This document shows positions 15,375-23,589 of a stretch of DNA of 38,845 bases, one piece after another. The position numbers and the translations under genes are program-made. The first letter of the stretch is position 1. The number at the start of each line of letters is the position of its first letter. The DNA comes from Candidatus Terraquivivens tikiterensis (GTDB taxonomy: Archaea > Thermoproteota > Nitrososphaeria_A > Caldarchaeales > Wolframiiraptoraceae). The stretch is from assembly GCA_003056285.1 (NCBI GenBank), contig NDWU01000017.1, forward strand, positions 1-38,845, given 5' to 3'. The notes beneath the pieces were generated by a model. The model worked only from the letters and a program-made list of their open reading frames with translations, was not told the DNA's origin and did no database searches.

Positions 15375-16064
15375 ATGACGTCAGGCGTGCCTGCTATCAG
15401 GTTCGAGGATGTCTGGAAAGTCTACCGTATGGGAAAGATTGAGTTTCCGGCGTTACGGGGTGTCACGCTATCCATCGAAAGCGGCGATTTCGTCGCTATA
15501 GTAGGGCCGAGCGGGAGCGGCAAGTCCACATTGCTCCATATAGCCGGGGCATTGGATAAGCCAACTAGGGGTAGGGTCCTCATAGATGGCATAGATGTAT
15601 CTGTGCTGAACGATGCTGAGCTGAGCAGGCTTAGGAACAGAACGATCGGGTTTGTATTCCAGGCATACAACCTAATCCCCAGGTTGACGGCAAAACAAAA
15701 CGTGGAGCTCCCGTTAATGCTGAGGGGCGTTCCACCAGGCGAGAGGGAGGAGTTGGCAGCAAAGATGCTCGAGCTCGTCGGGCTATCCTCAAAGCTTAAC
15801 AACAAGCCGACAGAGTTGAGCGGGGGCGAGCAACAACGCGTAGCGATAGCGAGGGCAGTAGTAACCAATCCGAAAATCCTGCTATGCGATGAGCCTACCG
15901 GCAATCTTGACTCAAAGTCTGCAGAGGATGTCATGAACGTAATAAAAGATATAAATAAAAGGTACGGGTCGACGGTTGTCGTGGTAACGCACAACATGGA
16001 GATCGCGGAGTCTGCCAGAAGGGTAATCAGGCTAAAGGATGGGATGGTCTATGAAGGCGCATAG
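15375..16064 (+). CDS. ABC transporter ATP-binding protein, MacB/LolD type
   Basis: A 229-residue nucleotide-binding subunit. Walker A is GPSGSGKSTLLH near residue 46, the Q-loop lies in FVFQAYNLIPRLTA, the signature is LSGGEQQRVAIARA, Walker B is ILLCDEPTGNLDS and the H-loop is VVVTHNMEIAE. The LIPRLTA and PTGNLDS wording is typical of the MacB/LolD/FtsE class, which drives mechanotransmission across the membrane rather than ordinary import. It is followed by an extracellular COG1361-type protein (overlap 14 bases) and a MacB-like permease, forming a complete three-gene system. Substrate is unknown. Confidence 0.92.
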   Translation: MTSGVPAIRFEDVWKVYRMGKIEFPALRGVTLSIESGDFVAIVGPSGSGKSTLLHIAGALDKPTRGRVLIDGIDVSVLNDAELSRLRNRTIGFVFQAYNLIPRLTAKQNVELPLMLRGVPPGEREELAAKMLELVGLSSKLNNKPTELSGGEQQRVAIARAVVTNPKILLCDEPTGNLDSKSAEDVMNVIKDINKRYGSTVVVVTHNMEIAESARRVIRLKDGMVYEGA

Positions 16065-18069
16065 GGTCCTATTTGCGGTACTATCCGTAACTTTTGTACT
16101 CGCCATGGTTAACCTGGCGAGCGCACACTCGGAAAACATAATAGCCGTAGATGCCTTCTGGGGTGACGTGGGCAATAAGATCGAAGTCGATGCGGGCGAT
16201 AAGAACCTACCGCTGGTCCTACAGATGGTTAACGCAAGGAAGGAGCAGATCATAGGCGTAAGGGGTTATCTCGTACTCCCCGAGGGGTTCGAGGATTCGC
16301 TGACCAAATCCCGATTTACGCGCGAGGCAGTGTACGCAGACCCCGTACCCAGCGGACGCTCCTTCACGCTCCGCTATCTCCTAGACACATCAGAGCAGTT
16401 AAAGCCAGGGCTATACAAGGCGTATGCCGTCGTATACTACAAGTATTATGACGAGGATGAAAAAGACATGGTCAGCTCATCATCATACGTTTATTTTGAC
16501 ATAAGGATCACTGGAAAGAGCTTGATTTCGGTCAAGACCGAACCCAGCTCTTTGGTACCGGGCATGCTGAACGAAGCTAAGATCGTAATCTTGAACGACG
16601 GCACGGCAGATGTACAGGGCGTGACGGTTACGCTAGGCGACCCGGACATACCCGGTGTAACTATTGTTAAAACACAACGTACATGGCAGCTTAGCAGAAT
16701 CTCGCCCGGCACCGACGTGGTTTTACCCATATCGTTGCAGGTAGAGGGTTCTGTTGCGAACAGAGCTTTGCGTATACCAGTGGATATAACGTACTTGGAC
16801 TCCTACGGACAGCAGAAGAGGTTCCAGCAGAATGCCATGTTCCGGATAGGTACACAGATAAGCGAAAGGATAAGGATCGAGGCGATGCTCGAGGATGACC
16901 TACTATCACCAACGACGGTAAATCGGTTGAGGTTGATCGTTCGGAACGAGGGCAACGAGGCTGCCTACTCTGTAGACGTGGAGCTAACGCTTCCGCAGAG
17001 CGAGCCAGCTTTCCTGACGTTCGTCGGCAGACCCGGAAGGTGGAGCTTGGAGACGCTGGGACCGGGAGAAGAGCGCCCATTGGATTTTGAGCTATTCACA
17101 AGCCAATCGGCTTCCGGTAAATCTTTCTTACTCTCCCTAAGAGCATCCTACCGTGATCGTTACAACAACTCCTACGAGGTGCTGAGAACGCTGGGCGTAA
17201 GGGTAGCAGACCAGCCCTTATCTAAAGCCTTCAAGATCTCTTCGGAGGCATATTTAACATCCGGTTCCATAAACAGCTTAAGCATACGCATAAAGAATTT
17301 GAAACAAGAGGTGCTTAAGGATTTATCCATAACGTTAGAACCTACTGCCAGCTGGGTAACCATACTGGAGGGCGCTAGGGAGTACTATAAAGAAATACGT
17401 CCAGAGGAGGAGCTTGTGCTAAGCGTTTCAGCTTTCGTCTCGGAGCAGACTCTGGAGAAAACATCCACTGTCGGGTACTCAACTTACATAAACGTTAACG
17501 TAGAGTACACGGATTCCCATGGTATTACAAAAACAGAGAGCTATAGGTTAGGATACTACGTTAGGGGCATAATAGACCTAAAACTCCAAGAGCTTAGCTT
17601 TGAGGTCATAAATAAGCAGCCATACCTCGTCGGAAGGTTGCTGAACGAGGGCAACGAGCCAGCGTACTTCACGAGGGTTTTCTTGGCAGATGCCAACGAC
17701 GTTATACGGCCGATCAGGCCCGTTTACCTCGGTGACGTGAACCCAAACGCTCCTCTTATGTTCAACCTGCCGGTAGCTGTCGTTGGGAATCTTACGCCCG
17801 GCATCATGCGGGTAAAGATCCTAGTTGAGTATAAGGATACCCTTAGGGACAACTTCTCGAAGAGTTTCGTATACGACGTTATGCTCACGAGCGGCTGGCC
17901 GCAAACCCAGGAAAAGACGGGCATAAGTCAGGCTGATAGGATTACCGTATACCTGGCGGCTACCCTAATCGGCGTTGCCATCGTGGTTTCCGTCGTATCG
18001 GTAGCTAAGATAAGGGGGAGGAAGAGACGAGACCTGTCGATACAGTCTGGTACGCCTTCGGCGGCTTAA
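16051..18069 (+). CDS. Secreted, membrane-anchored COG1361-type (S-layer-like) protein of the ABC system
   Basis: A 672-residue protein with a signal peptide at the N-terminus (MKAHRVLFAVLSVTFVLAMV, then NLASAHS), repeated beta-sandwich segments of the CARDB/COG1361 kind rich in 'N-D/E-G' turns (LNDGTADV, RNEGNEAAY, LNEGNEPAY), and one C-terminal transmembrane helix (ITVYLAATLIGVAIVVSVVS) ending in a basic tail RGRKRRD. The bulk must lie outside the cell. I chose ATG 16051, which begins at the signal peptide; ATG 16039 would add four residues. Such proteins often accompany MacB-like permeases in archaea and may be a periplasmic-side adaptor or substrate-binding scaffold. Its function is not known. 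Confidence 0.75.
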   Translation: MKAHRVLFAVLSVTFVLAMVNLASAHSENIIAVDAFWGDVGNKIEVDAGDKNLPLVLQMVNARKEQIIGVRGYLVLPEGFEDSLTKSRFTREAVYADPVPSGRSFTLRYLLDTSEQLKPGLYKAYAVVYYKYYDEDEKDMVSSSSYVYFDIRITGKSLISVKTEPSSLVPGMLNEAKIVILNDGTADVQGVTVTLGDPDIPGVTIVKTQRTWQLSRISPGTDVVLPISLQVEGSVANRALRIPVDITYLDSYGQQKRFQQNAMFRIGTQISERIRIEAMLEDDLLSPTTVNRLRLIVRNEGNEAAYSVDVELTLPQSEPAFLTFVGRPGRWSLETLGPGEERPLDFELFTSQSASGKSFLLSLRASYRDRYNNSYEVLRTLGVRVADQPLSKAFKISSEAYLTSGSINSLSIRIKNLKQEVLKDLSITLEPTASWVTILEGAREYYKEIRPEEELVLSVSAFVSEQTLEKTSTVGYSTYINVNVEYTDSHGITKTESYRLGYYVRGIIDLKLQELSFEVINKQPYLVGRLLNEGNEPAYFTRVFLADANDVIRPIRPVYLGDVNPNAPLMFNLPVAVVGNLTPGIMRVKILVEYKDTLRDNFSKSFVYDVMLTSGWPQTQEKTGISQADRITVYLAATLIGVAIVVSVVSVAKIRGRKRRDLSIQSGTPSAA

Positions 18070-19268
18070 GGACGCGCAGGATAAGGACAATATTGACAAT
18101 CCTGGGGATAATGATAGGGACGGCGCTAATAATCTCCCTCATATCGAACACGGAGGGGCTGAACGTATTGATAGATAACGCCCTCTCGAAGATAGGCGTT
18201 AACAACATATTCATAACACCTTCTGGAACGGTTTCCATCCGTTCCGTCCAAGCAGGCCCGAAGAAGAGCCTAAAGCTAATGGACACGGACGTCATGCTGC
18301 TCGGAAGCTTACCAGGTGTGAGGGCGGCTAGTCCATTCTACCTTTCAAAAGGCACGCTCATAGGTAGCGGCCTCGAGCAATCGGTCTCAATAATCGGTCT
18401 AGACCCGACCTTGACTTACCTAGTCCTGCCCGATTTGGAAATCTATCAAGGTGAAGACCTTTCGCCGAACGACATGGCGATGATAGCGATAGGTTATGAC
18501 GTGGCATTCCCTCCAGGAGAGGCTGGGAAGAGCATACCTCTTTACAGCTCCGTTACGCTAGAGCTTACGGTTGAGGGGAAGCGCGTAACTAGGTCTTTCA
18601 TCGTAGGAGCGATATACAAGAAGTTCGGTTCGACACCGTACCTTGACGTCGATAAAAGCGTCATGATAACTATACCGGAGGCGCGCAGCATTTTCGAGTC
18701 GACAAGCTATCCGAGCATAGTACTCGTGGCCGAATCAACTAATGCTGTTGACACAATAACTGGAGCTTTGAACAACATTTATGGAAATGACATAGAAATC
18801 ATCAGCCCTCTAACGATAATCAAGCAGGTAAGGATAATACTCAACAACTTCACGATATTCCTGTTGGTGGTGTCTAGCATAGCGCTGGTGGTAGCTGGCG
18901 TGGGTATAATGAACACGATGTTCATGACAGTCATGGAGAGGACGAAGGAGATCGGTGTTCTCAGGGCTTTAGGTTTTTCTCAAAAGGATGTTGCGAAGAT
19001 CTTCTTAACAGAGTCAACTTTAATAGGCGTCATAGGGGGTCTGCTTGGTATAGTTTTAGGAAGCTTTTTGTCCATGTCGCTCGGGGGCATGTTCTCGTCC
19101 TTCATCCCGACGATGAGCGGTAATCCGATAATCTACCGGCCAAACATAACGTCAACAGTGTTGGTCGGTAGCTTCTCTTTTGCCGTCGTCACTGGCCTTC
19201 TTTCTGGCATATATCCGGCCTTAAGAGCTGCGAGGTTAGACCCAGTCCAAGCTCTTAGGGCTGAATAG
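18027..19268 (+). CDS. MacB-like ABC transporter permease (non-canonical start)
   Basis: Membrane subunit with the MacB topology: TM helix 1 (TILTILGIMIGTALIISLI), a large extracytoplasmic domain, then three C-terminal helices with the conserved coupling segment MERTKEIGVLRALGFSQKDV and the ending GIYPALRAARLDPVQALRAE. The first canonical start (TTG 18093) falls inside helix 1, but the frame is open from 18009 and encodes DTVWYAFGGLRTRRIRTIL, exactly the cytoplasmic lead-in expected of this family. No ATG, GTG or TTG exists there. GGGGGAGG at 18014-18021 is a strong ribosome site and an ACG codon at 18027 is at proper spacing, so I place the start there as an inference. The frame overlaps the upstream gene. 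Confidence 0.8.
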   Translation, partial: TRPVDTVWYAFGGLRTRRIRTILTILGIMIGTALIISLISNTEGLNVLIDNALSKIGVNNIFITPSGTVSIRSVQAGPKKSLKLMDTDVMLLGSLPGVRAASPFYLSKGTLIGSGLEQSVSIIGLDPTLTYLVLPDLEIYQGEDLSPNDMAMIAIGYDVAFPPGEAGKSIPLYSSVTLELTVEGKRVTRSFIVGAIYKKFGSTPYLDVDKSVMITIPEARSIFESTSYPSIVLVAESTNAVDTITGALNNIYGNDIEIISPLTIIKQVRIILNNFTIFLLVVSSIALVVAGVGIMNTMFMTVMERTKEIGVLRALGFSQKDVAKIFLTESTLIGVIGGLLGIVLGSFLSMSLGGMFSSFIPTMSGNPIIYRPNITSTVLVGSFSFAVVTGLLSGIYPALRAARLDPVQALRAE

Positions 19269-19554
19269 CAGATAGACTTAATCGTGAAGTCGTGGTGTTT
19301 TATGCAAAGCGGGCTTTGTACGACCGATTTGTAGCCGTGGTCATTCTGGCTTTTCCCATACGAAAGACTCCGGCCCGGAAATGTCCGAAGGTGAACAACA
19401 TATACGCGACTGTATAGAACAGAACCCTAATCGGGAACAGCCAAGTAGGACCGTTTGGATGCTAAAATCTTTGAAGAAAACATGAAGAGTACTCCGCTAT
19501 GATGCTTAAGCACGTATACAAACATGGCCCTTAGGGTAATGAGTCCATGAGAGT
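19269..19554. other. Non-coding stretch between the ABC permease and insertion-sequence debris
   Basis: About 285 bases in which I see no convincing gene, tRNA or promoter. It follows the permease stop and probably belongs partly to the decayed element that begins at 19555; the sequence is too degraded to assign. Confidence 0.4.
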
Positions 19555-19603
19555 CCCAGAATGGGTTCTGGGCTAAGCTTGGATACGTATCCACGCTTAG
19601 CCC
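19555..19603 (-). repeat. IS200/IS605-type right-end hairpins
   Basis: A near-perfect hairpin at 19570-19603: arms GGGCTAAGC and GCTTAGCCC, one mismatch, then TGGATAC and GTATCCA. A second, overlapping hairpin at 19555-19572 has arms CCCAGAA and TTCTGGG. Both lie just after the tnpB relic at 19604-19664. A related, less perfect hairpin lies at 32648-32676 after a similar tnpB relic. This is the position of the right-end/omega-RNA hairpins in TnpB-carrying elements. Confidence 0.6.
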
Positions 19604-19664
19604 TTGAGCTCCATCCTCCTCCGGGTCCATCGGAGGCATTTCATAGGGCTTTGCTCCTTTCGGA
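19604..19664 (-). pseudogene. tnpB 3'-end relic
   Basis: On the minus strand this encodes PKGAKPYEMPPMDPEEDGA, closely matching APKGAKPYEKPPMDQRRMRA of the relic at 32550-32640 and, less closely, the FAPKA tail of the TnpB at the right edge. The two relics agree at nearly all of about 40 nucleotides here. Nothing of the rest of tnpB can be recognised upstream, where stops appear at once. It is a remnant of a lost IS200/IS605-family element. Confidence 0.6.
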
Positions 19665-19740
19665 CGTAAATTTTTTACAGTTACATTCGAAACTGTTGAC
19701 TACGGCGTATGTTACAGGGCGTGAGTAAAGCCTAGGATGA

Positions 19741-19778
19741 ATGCCGGAGGCTCGCAGCCTCCGGGCACGGTAGCTCAC
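19741..19778 (+). repeat. Insertion-sequence right-end/omega-RNA-like hairpin abutting a promoter
   Basis: Nine-base arms CCGGAGGCT (19744-19752) and AGCCTCCGG (19756-19764) with loop CGC, followed by GCACGGTAGCTCAC. A strong GC hairpin followed by GGTAG and a short CAC-type end is the usual look of the right end of IS605-like TnpB elements. No plus-strand tnpB remains upstream. The TATA box of the next gene begins at the very next base. It could alternatively be an unrelated terminator-like hairpin. Confidence 0.45.
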
Positions 19779-19788
19779 ATATATAAGT
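19779..19788 (+). promoter_or_regulatory. TATA box for the GPN-loop GTPase gene
   Basis: ATATATAAGT, an excellent TATA match, predicts transcription from about 19808, which leaves a leader of about 20 nt with GGAGAGAAG before the ATG at 19828. Confidence 0.6.
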
Positions 19789-19827
19789 TAACAATTCATA
19801 ATGTGTAGATGCTGGAGAGAAGAAGCG

Positions 19828-20589
19828 ATGTACACTTTGTTCATAACTGGAACTGCTGGCTCTGGAAAATCAACCCTAACTGGATCGTTTAACGAGTGGC
19901 TTCGTGACCAGGAGCAGTCAACAATAACTGTTAATCTGGATCCTGCGGCAACCGTTCTGCCCTACGAGCCAGATGTTGACGTGAGGGAGATGGTTGACTA
20001 TGAAAGGATAATGGTCACGCGAAGGCTTGGACCGAATGCTGCGCTGATAGCATCCATCAGGGAGGTTGCCAGACATATAGAGGATCTAAGAGAAGAGGTC
20101 AATTCCTTCAACGTTGACTATGCTCTCGTTGATACACCCGGTCAGCTCGAACTCTTCGCATTCAGGAAGGAGGGTAAAATAATTGCCAAAAACCTCACGG
20201 ATGGTTCTAAGGCGATGGTATTCCTTCTAGACCCGATGTTCTGCGTAAACCCAAAAAACTTTGCCGCAAGCATATTCCTTTCTGTATCAATATACTTAAG
20301 CTTCGGCATACCCCTCATCATGGTGTTGTCAAAGGTTGATGCGGTACCGAAGAAGTACGTGAAGAGGATACTCGGGTGGGCTGAGTCTGACGAAGCGCTA
20401 TTCGTCGACCTAGAGAGTAAGCTCAAGGGGGCTCAGATGCTCCTTGCAAGGGATGTTGCAAAGGCCGTGTTTGACGTGAGCAGCTTTATACCCATAATAC
20501 CCGTGTCGGCCATTAACATGAGTGGTTTGGTTGAGCTGCACGGTGCCCTCACGAGAATATTCAGCGAGGGTGAGCTGGAGCTGAGGTAG
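19828..20589 (+). CDS. GPN-loop GTPase
   Basis: A 253-residue P-loop GTPase of the GPN family, the archaeal counterpart of eukaryotic Gpn1-3, which help assemble RNA polymerase II. FITGTAGSGKSTLTG is the P-loop, the hallmark G-P-N is in RRLGPNAALIAS, G3 is DTPGQLELF and G4 is LSKVDAV. I chose ATG 19828 because the conserved sequence begins MYTLFITG and GGAGAGAAG lies just upstream; an ATG at 19801 is too close to the TATA box to be transcribed. The archaeal partner is unknown. A coiled-coil gene follows. Confidence 0.92.
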   Translation: MYTLFITGTAGSGKSTLTGSFNEWLRDQEQSTITVNLDPAATVLPYEPDVDVREMVDYERIMVTRRLGPNAALIASIREVARHIEDLREEVNSFNVDYALVDTPGQLELFAFRKEGKIIAKNLTDGSKAMVFLLDPMFCVNPKNFAASIFLSVSIYLSFGIPLIMVLSKVDAVPKKYVKRILGWAESDEALFVDLESKLKGAQMLLARDVAKAVFDVSSFIPIIPVSAINMSGLVELHGALTRIFSEGELELR

Positions 20590-20636
20590 AAGGCGTTTTC
20601 GTTTATTAAATTCAAGTTAAGGTTAAAACGTTGAGG

Positions 20637-20647
20637 CTTATATAATG
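20637..20647 (+). promoter_or_regulatory. TATA box for the coiled-coil gene
   Basis: CTTATATAATG centred 26 bases before the ATG at 20668; predicts a leaderless transcript. Confidence 0.6.
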
Positions 20648-20667
20648 CTGAAAAGTTTCAAAGAAAG

Positions 20668-21513
20668 ATGACGATGGAATACGGGGATGTAGAAGTCGAA
20701 CGACTTAAAGAAAAGATCAAAGAATTGAGCTCTACGATAAAGCAGCTAGAGGGTGCTGCTAGAGAACTGTCAAAGGATCTTGATTCTCTTCATGAAAAGA
20801 AGAAGGAAGTAAGGCAGAGATTTCTATCGATGATAGATGAAAAGAAGAAGGTTTTAGAGAGTTACAAGAAGTTGAAGTCCGACCTTAAGGAATGCTATGC
20901 CCTAAGGGGTACTCTTGTTAAGCAGTTGAGGGTTATAGAAAAGGAAACGAAGCATCTGAGGGGGTGTACCGACGTAGGTACGATGAGGGAGAGGATAAAA
21001 AGCATAGAGTGGACGATCCATACTTCGATACTAAAGCCAAGCGAGGAGAGGAGGCTTTTCCTAGAGGCAAAAAAGTTGGAAGAGGCCGTGGCGCTTATAG
21101 AGAAGAGGGATAGCCTAGTTGCGAGCATCAGGGCCCAAGATGAAAAGATCAGATCGATAGAAGATGAGCTGAGCGGTTTAAGGAATAAGCTTAACTATTT
21201 TAACGATGAAATCGGTAAGCTAAAGGACGCGTACGAGAAGTTGAAGAAAGATGCTGATGAAAAGCATAGAGCATACATACAACTCAAAGATAGGCTTAGC
21301 AGGGCTGAGGCTGAGCAAATATTGCTCCAATCAAAACTGACGGTATGGGTAGAACGGGTTAAGAAGGCGATGGATGATGCAGCAAGGCAGAAGGAGGAAG
21401 AATTTAAAAAACGCGTCATCGCCGAGGCCAGAGAAAAGCTGCTGAAGGGCAAGAAGCTAACATTCCAAGAATTAAAGCTTCTGCTAGAGAGTTGTGACGA
21501 CTTTAAACTTTAG
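20668..21513 (+). CDS. Archaeal coiled-coil protein (COG1340-like)
   Basis: A 281-residue, highly charged protein that is almost entirely coiled coil (for example VERLKEKIKELSSTIKQLEG and EIGKLKDAYEKLKKDADEKH), with a short C-terminal segment EAREKLLKGKKLTFQELKLL. No membrane segment, signal peptide or enzyme motif is visible. This resembles the conserved archaeal coiled-coil family COG1340, whose function is not known. A helix-breaking region near residues 95-130 (TDVGTMRERIKSIEW) resembles the conserved middle part of that family. It has its own TATA box. Its neighbours, a GPN GTPase and DUF373/UppS, give no clear hint. Confidence 0.75.
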   Translation: MTMEYGDVEVERLKEKIKELSSTIKQLEGAARELSKDLDSLHEKKKEVRQRFLSMIDEKKKVLESYKKLKSDLKECYALRGTLVKQLRVIEKETKHLRGCTDVGTMRERIKSIEWTIHTSILKPSEERRLFLEAKKLEEAVALIEKRDSLVASIRAQDEKIRSIEDELSGLRNKLNYFNDEIGKLKDAYEKLKKDADEKHRAYIQLKDRLSRAEAEQILLQSKLTVWVERVKKAMDDAARQKEEEFKKRVIAEAREKLLKGKKLTFQELKLLLESCDDFKL

Positions 21514-21570
21514 AATCCGTTACATGGATTGCTTCTTCTGCTCGCAGTTAAACGTTTTAGAATGGTTAAC

Positions 21571-21582
21571 GTTATATTAAAC
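21571..21582 (+). promoter_or_regulatory. TATA box for the DUF373-uppS pair
   Basis: GTTATATTAAAC centred about 38 bases before the ATG at 21614; leader of about 13 nt. Confidence 0.55.
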
Positions 21583-21613
21583 TGGGTTAAGAAATTTATG
21601 ACGGAAAAATAGT

Positions 21614-22801
21614 ATGGCCGGTCCTGAAAAAGCTCAAGAGAAGCTCCTTATTCTTGTGGTCGATAGGGACGACGATATCGGTAAGAAGACAGGAATAAAA
21701 ACACCGATCGTTGGAAAAGAGAACAATTTGGAGGCGGCGAAGGCCCTTGCCCTGGCGGATCCCGAAGAATCCGACGCGAACGCGATATTTGGTGCCCTTA
21801 AGCTCTACGAAGAGCTTGCTGGAAAGTATGGAAAGGAGAACGTCGAGGTTGCAACCATAGCTGGTAGTGAGGGAAGCGGCTACTGGTCCGACGAAAAGAT
21901 AAGGCATGAATTGGATGAGGTTTTAAAAACATTTCCATCGTCAGCTTGCATATTCGTTAGCGACGGCGTCACCGATCAACTCGTCTCCCCGATAATTTCA
22001 TCCAGGCTCCCCATAGTTTCTGTAAAGAGGATTGTGGTTAGACAAAGCGAGAGCATAGAGCAGACATGGCTCCTAATCGGGAGATACTTAAAGATGGCAA
22101 TATTCGATAGCAGGTATTCTAGGGTTTTTCTTGGTATACCGGGAGCTCTGCTGATGTTCATAGGCATCCTTTATGCCTTTGGCCTGATGAACCTGCCGAT
22201 ACTTTTGCTGATTTTAGGTACTTTGTTGTTCATCAGGGGATTTGGGATAGATAGCTCAATAACGACAAGGGCCAGATTGCTGTCGAAGTTCATATCTTCG
22301 CATCCGTTGGTACAGCTTAGAATATTCGGCATAATTTCATCGTTGTGCATACTTTTAATAGGAATATATTCGGGATACATGGGTGCGTTGTCATCGTTAC
22401 CGAAGGATGCGCAGTTGCCATCGCTTTCCGAGAACCCTTACTACTGGTTAGGAATGCTACCCATGCTGATCGGGCAATTCATAGAAGGAGGGATAGACCT
22501 AATTTTTGTGAGCCTGCTCCTCGTAGTGCTTACGTACAGCGTCTATTACGTAATTTTGAAGAACCTAAGGTTCTGGAGAACAGTGCAGGCAACCGTTACG
22601 CTCATATGGTTATGGGCCGTTATGAAGAGGGTTGGGATGATACTTTCAAACGGCTCGCTCGGCACCACGTTTGGCTCTCAAATGATGATGCTACTGACTG
22701 TGGGGCTCCTAGGCGTTCCGGTGTTGACGATAACGTTCATAGTTACAAGATACATGAGGAGAGTTTACGCATCTTACTTTAAGAAAGCAGGCAAAGGGTA
22801 A
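21614..22801 (+). CDS. DUF373 family membrane protein
   Basis: A 395-residue protein with a soluble N-terminal part (to about residue 165, beginning LLILVVDRDDDIGKKTGI, with aspartate-rich motif DRDDD and the segment VATIAGSEGSGYWSDEKI) and about six transmembrane helices after it (for example GALLMFIGILYAFGL, LLILGTLLFIRGFG, LIFVSLLLVVLTYSVYYVIL). This layout is the archaeal DUF373 family. The gene ends five bases before uppS, so the two are probably co-transcribed; a link to polyprenyl-lipid metabolism or transport is an inference from that pairing. No catalytic role is established. Confidence 0.85.
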   Translation: MAGPEKAQEKLLILVVDRDDDIGKKTGIKTPIVGKENNLEAAKALALADPEESDANAIFGALKLYEELAGKYGKENVEVATIAGSEGSGYWSDEKIRHELDEVLKTFPSSACIFVSDGVTDQLVSPIISSRLPIVSVKRIVVRQSESIEQTWLLIGRYLKMAIFDSRYSRVFLGIPGALLMFIGILYAFGLMNLPILLLILGTLLFIRGFGIDSSITTRARLLSKFISSHPLVQLRIFGIISSLCILLIGIYSGYMGALSSLPKDAQLPSLSENPYYWLGMLPMLIGQFIEGGIDLIFVSLLLVVLTYSVYYVILKNLRFWRTVQATVTLIWLWAVMKRVGMILSNGSLGTTFGSQMMMLLTVGLLGVPVLTITFIVTRYMRRVYASYFKKAGKG

Positions 22802-22806
22802 GCAGC

Positions 22807-23589
22807 ATGCTCCAGAGGTTACTGAAATTATTCGGAGTGTATTGGTTGTATGAGAAGTGGTTGTTGAATAGTATTAAAAACGGCCCTATACCAAAGCATG
22901 TGGCTCTAATTTTGGACGGAAACAGACGCTGGGCTAGGAGCAAAGGGATGGCGCATACTTTCGGGCACAGGGTTGGGGCGGACGTTGCGGAAAAGGTTCT
23001 TGAGTGGTGTCTCGACTTAAAAATTCAGACTGTAACACTTTACGTCCTATCCACCGAAAACCTGAAGAGAAGTCAGGAAGAGCTATCGGAGATACTAAGG
23101 CTGATAAAGGAGCGCGCCGAAAAGCTTGTGAACGACCCGAGGATACATAGGAATCGTGTGAGGGTTACGGTCATAGGTAGAAGACAGCTAATACCGGATG
23201 ACGTGAGGAGGGCGCTCGAAAGGTTAGAGGAAACGACCAAAGAGTACGATAATTATTTCCTGAATATCGCAGTAGCCTATGGGGGAAGGGCGGAAATAGT
23301 CGATGCTGCCAAGAGAATAGCCCTCAAGGTCAAGGAGGGGCATCTTTCCGTCGAAGATATAGACGAGAAGGTAATAGAGGCAAATTTGTACACCTTTGGC
23401 ATACCGAACTCCGACCCAGACCTAATCATAAGGACGTCTGGTGAGGAAAGGATAAGCAACTTCCTTTTGTGGCAGTCTGCATACAGCGAGCTTGTTTTTC
23501 TTGACATATTTTGGCCGGAATTCAGGAAGATAGATTTGCTAAGAACTATTAGAACATACCAGAGACGTAATCGTAGATTTGGAGTTTAA
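22807..23589 (+). CDS. uppS: Cis-prenyltransferase (UppS / dehydrodolichyl-type diphosphate synthase)
   Basis: Adds isopentenyl units in Z configuration to make long polyprenyl diphosphate, the lipid carrier for N-glycans. The 260-residue protein shows the diphosphate-binding motif LILDGNRRWARSKGMAHTFG at about residues 36-55, LYVLSTENLKRS near 80, and the C-terminal DLIIRTSGEERISNFLLWQS and YSELVFLDIFWPEF. Length and motifs are complete. It follows the DUF373 gene by five bases and its stop overlaps the convergent peptidase gene by four bases. Chain length and physiological product cannot be read from sequence; in archaea the end product is usually dolichol-like. Confidence 0.93.
   Translation: MLQRLLKLFGVYWLYEKWLLNSIKNGPIPKHVALILDGNRRWARSKGMAHTFGHRVGADVAEKVLEWCLDLKIQTVTLYVLSTENLKRSQEELSEILRLIKERAEKLVNDPRIHRNRVRVTVIGRRQLIPDDVRRALERLEETTKEYDNYFLNIAVAYGGRAEIVDAAKRIALKVKEGHLSVEDIDEKVIEANLYTFGIPNSDPDLIIRTSGEERISNFLLWQSAYSELVFLDIFWPEFRKIDLLRTIRTYQRRNRRFGV

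Noticed and set aside
19427-19639. 70-codon minus-strand frame through the element end hairpins
   Set aside because: It is the residual tnpB frame reading through its lost stop and the right-end hairpins, not a gene.
19269-19827. tRNA, CRISPR array or origin in the large gaps
   Set aside because: No T-arm consensus, no evenly spaced repeats and no repeated origin-box motifs were found here or in the other gaps.
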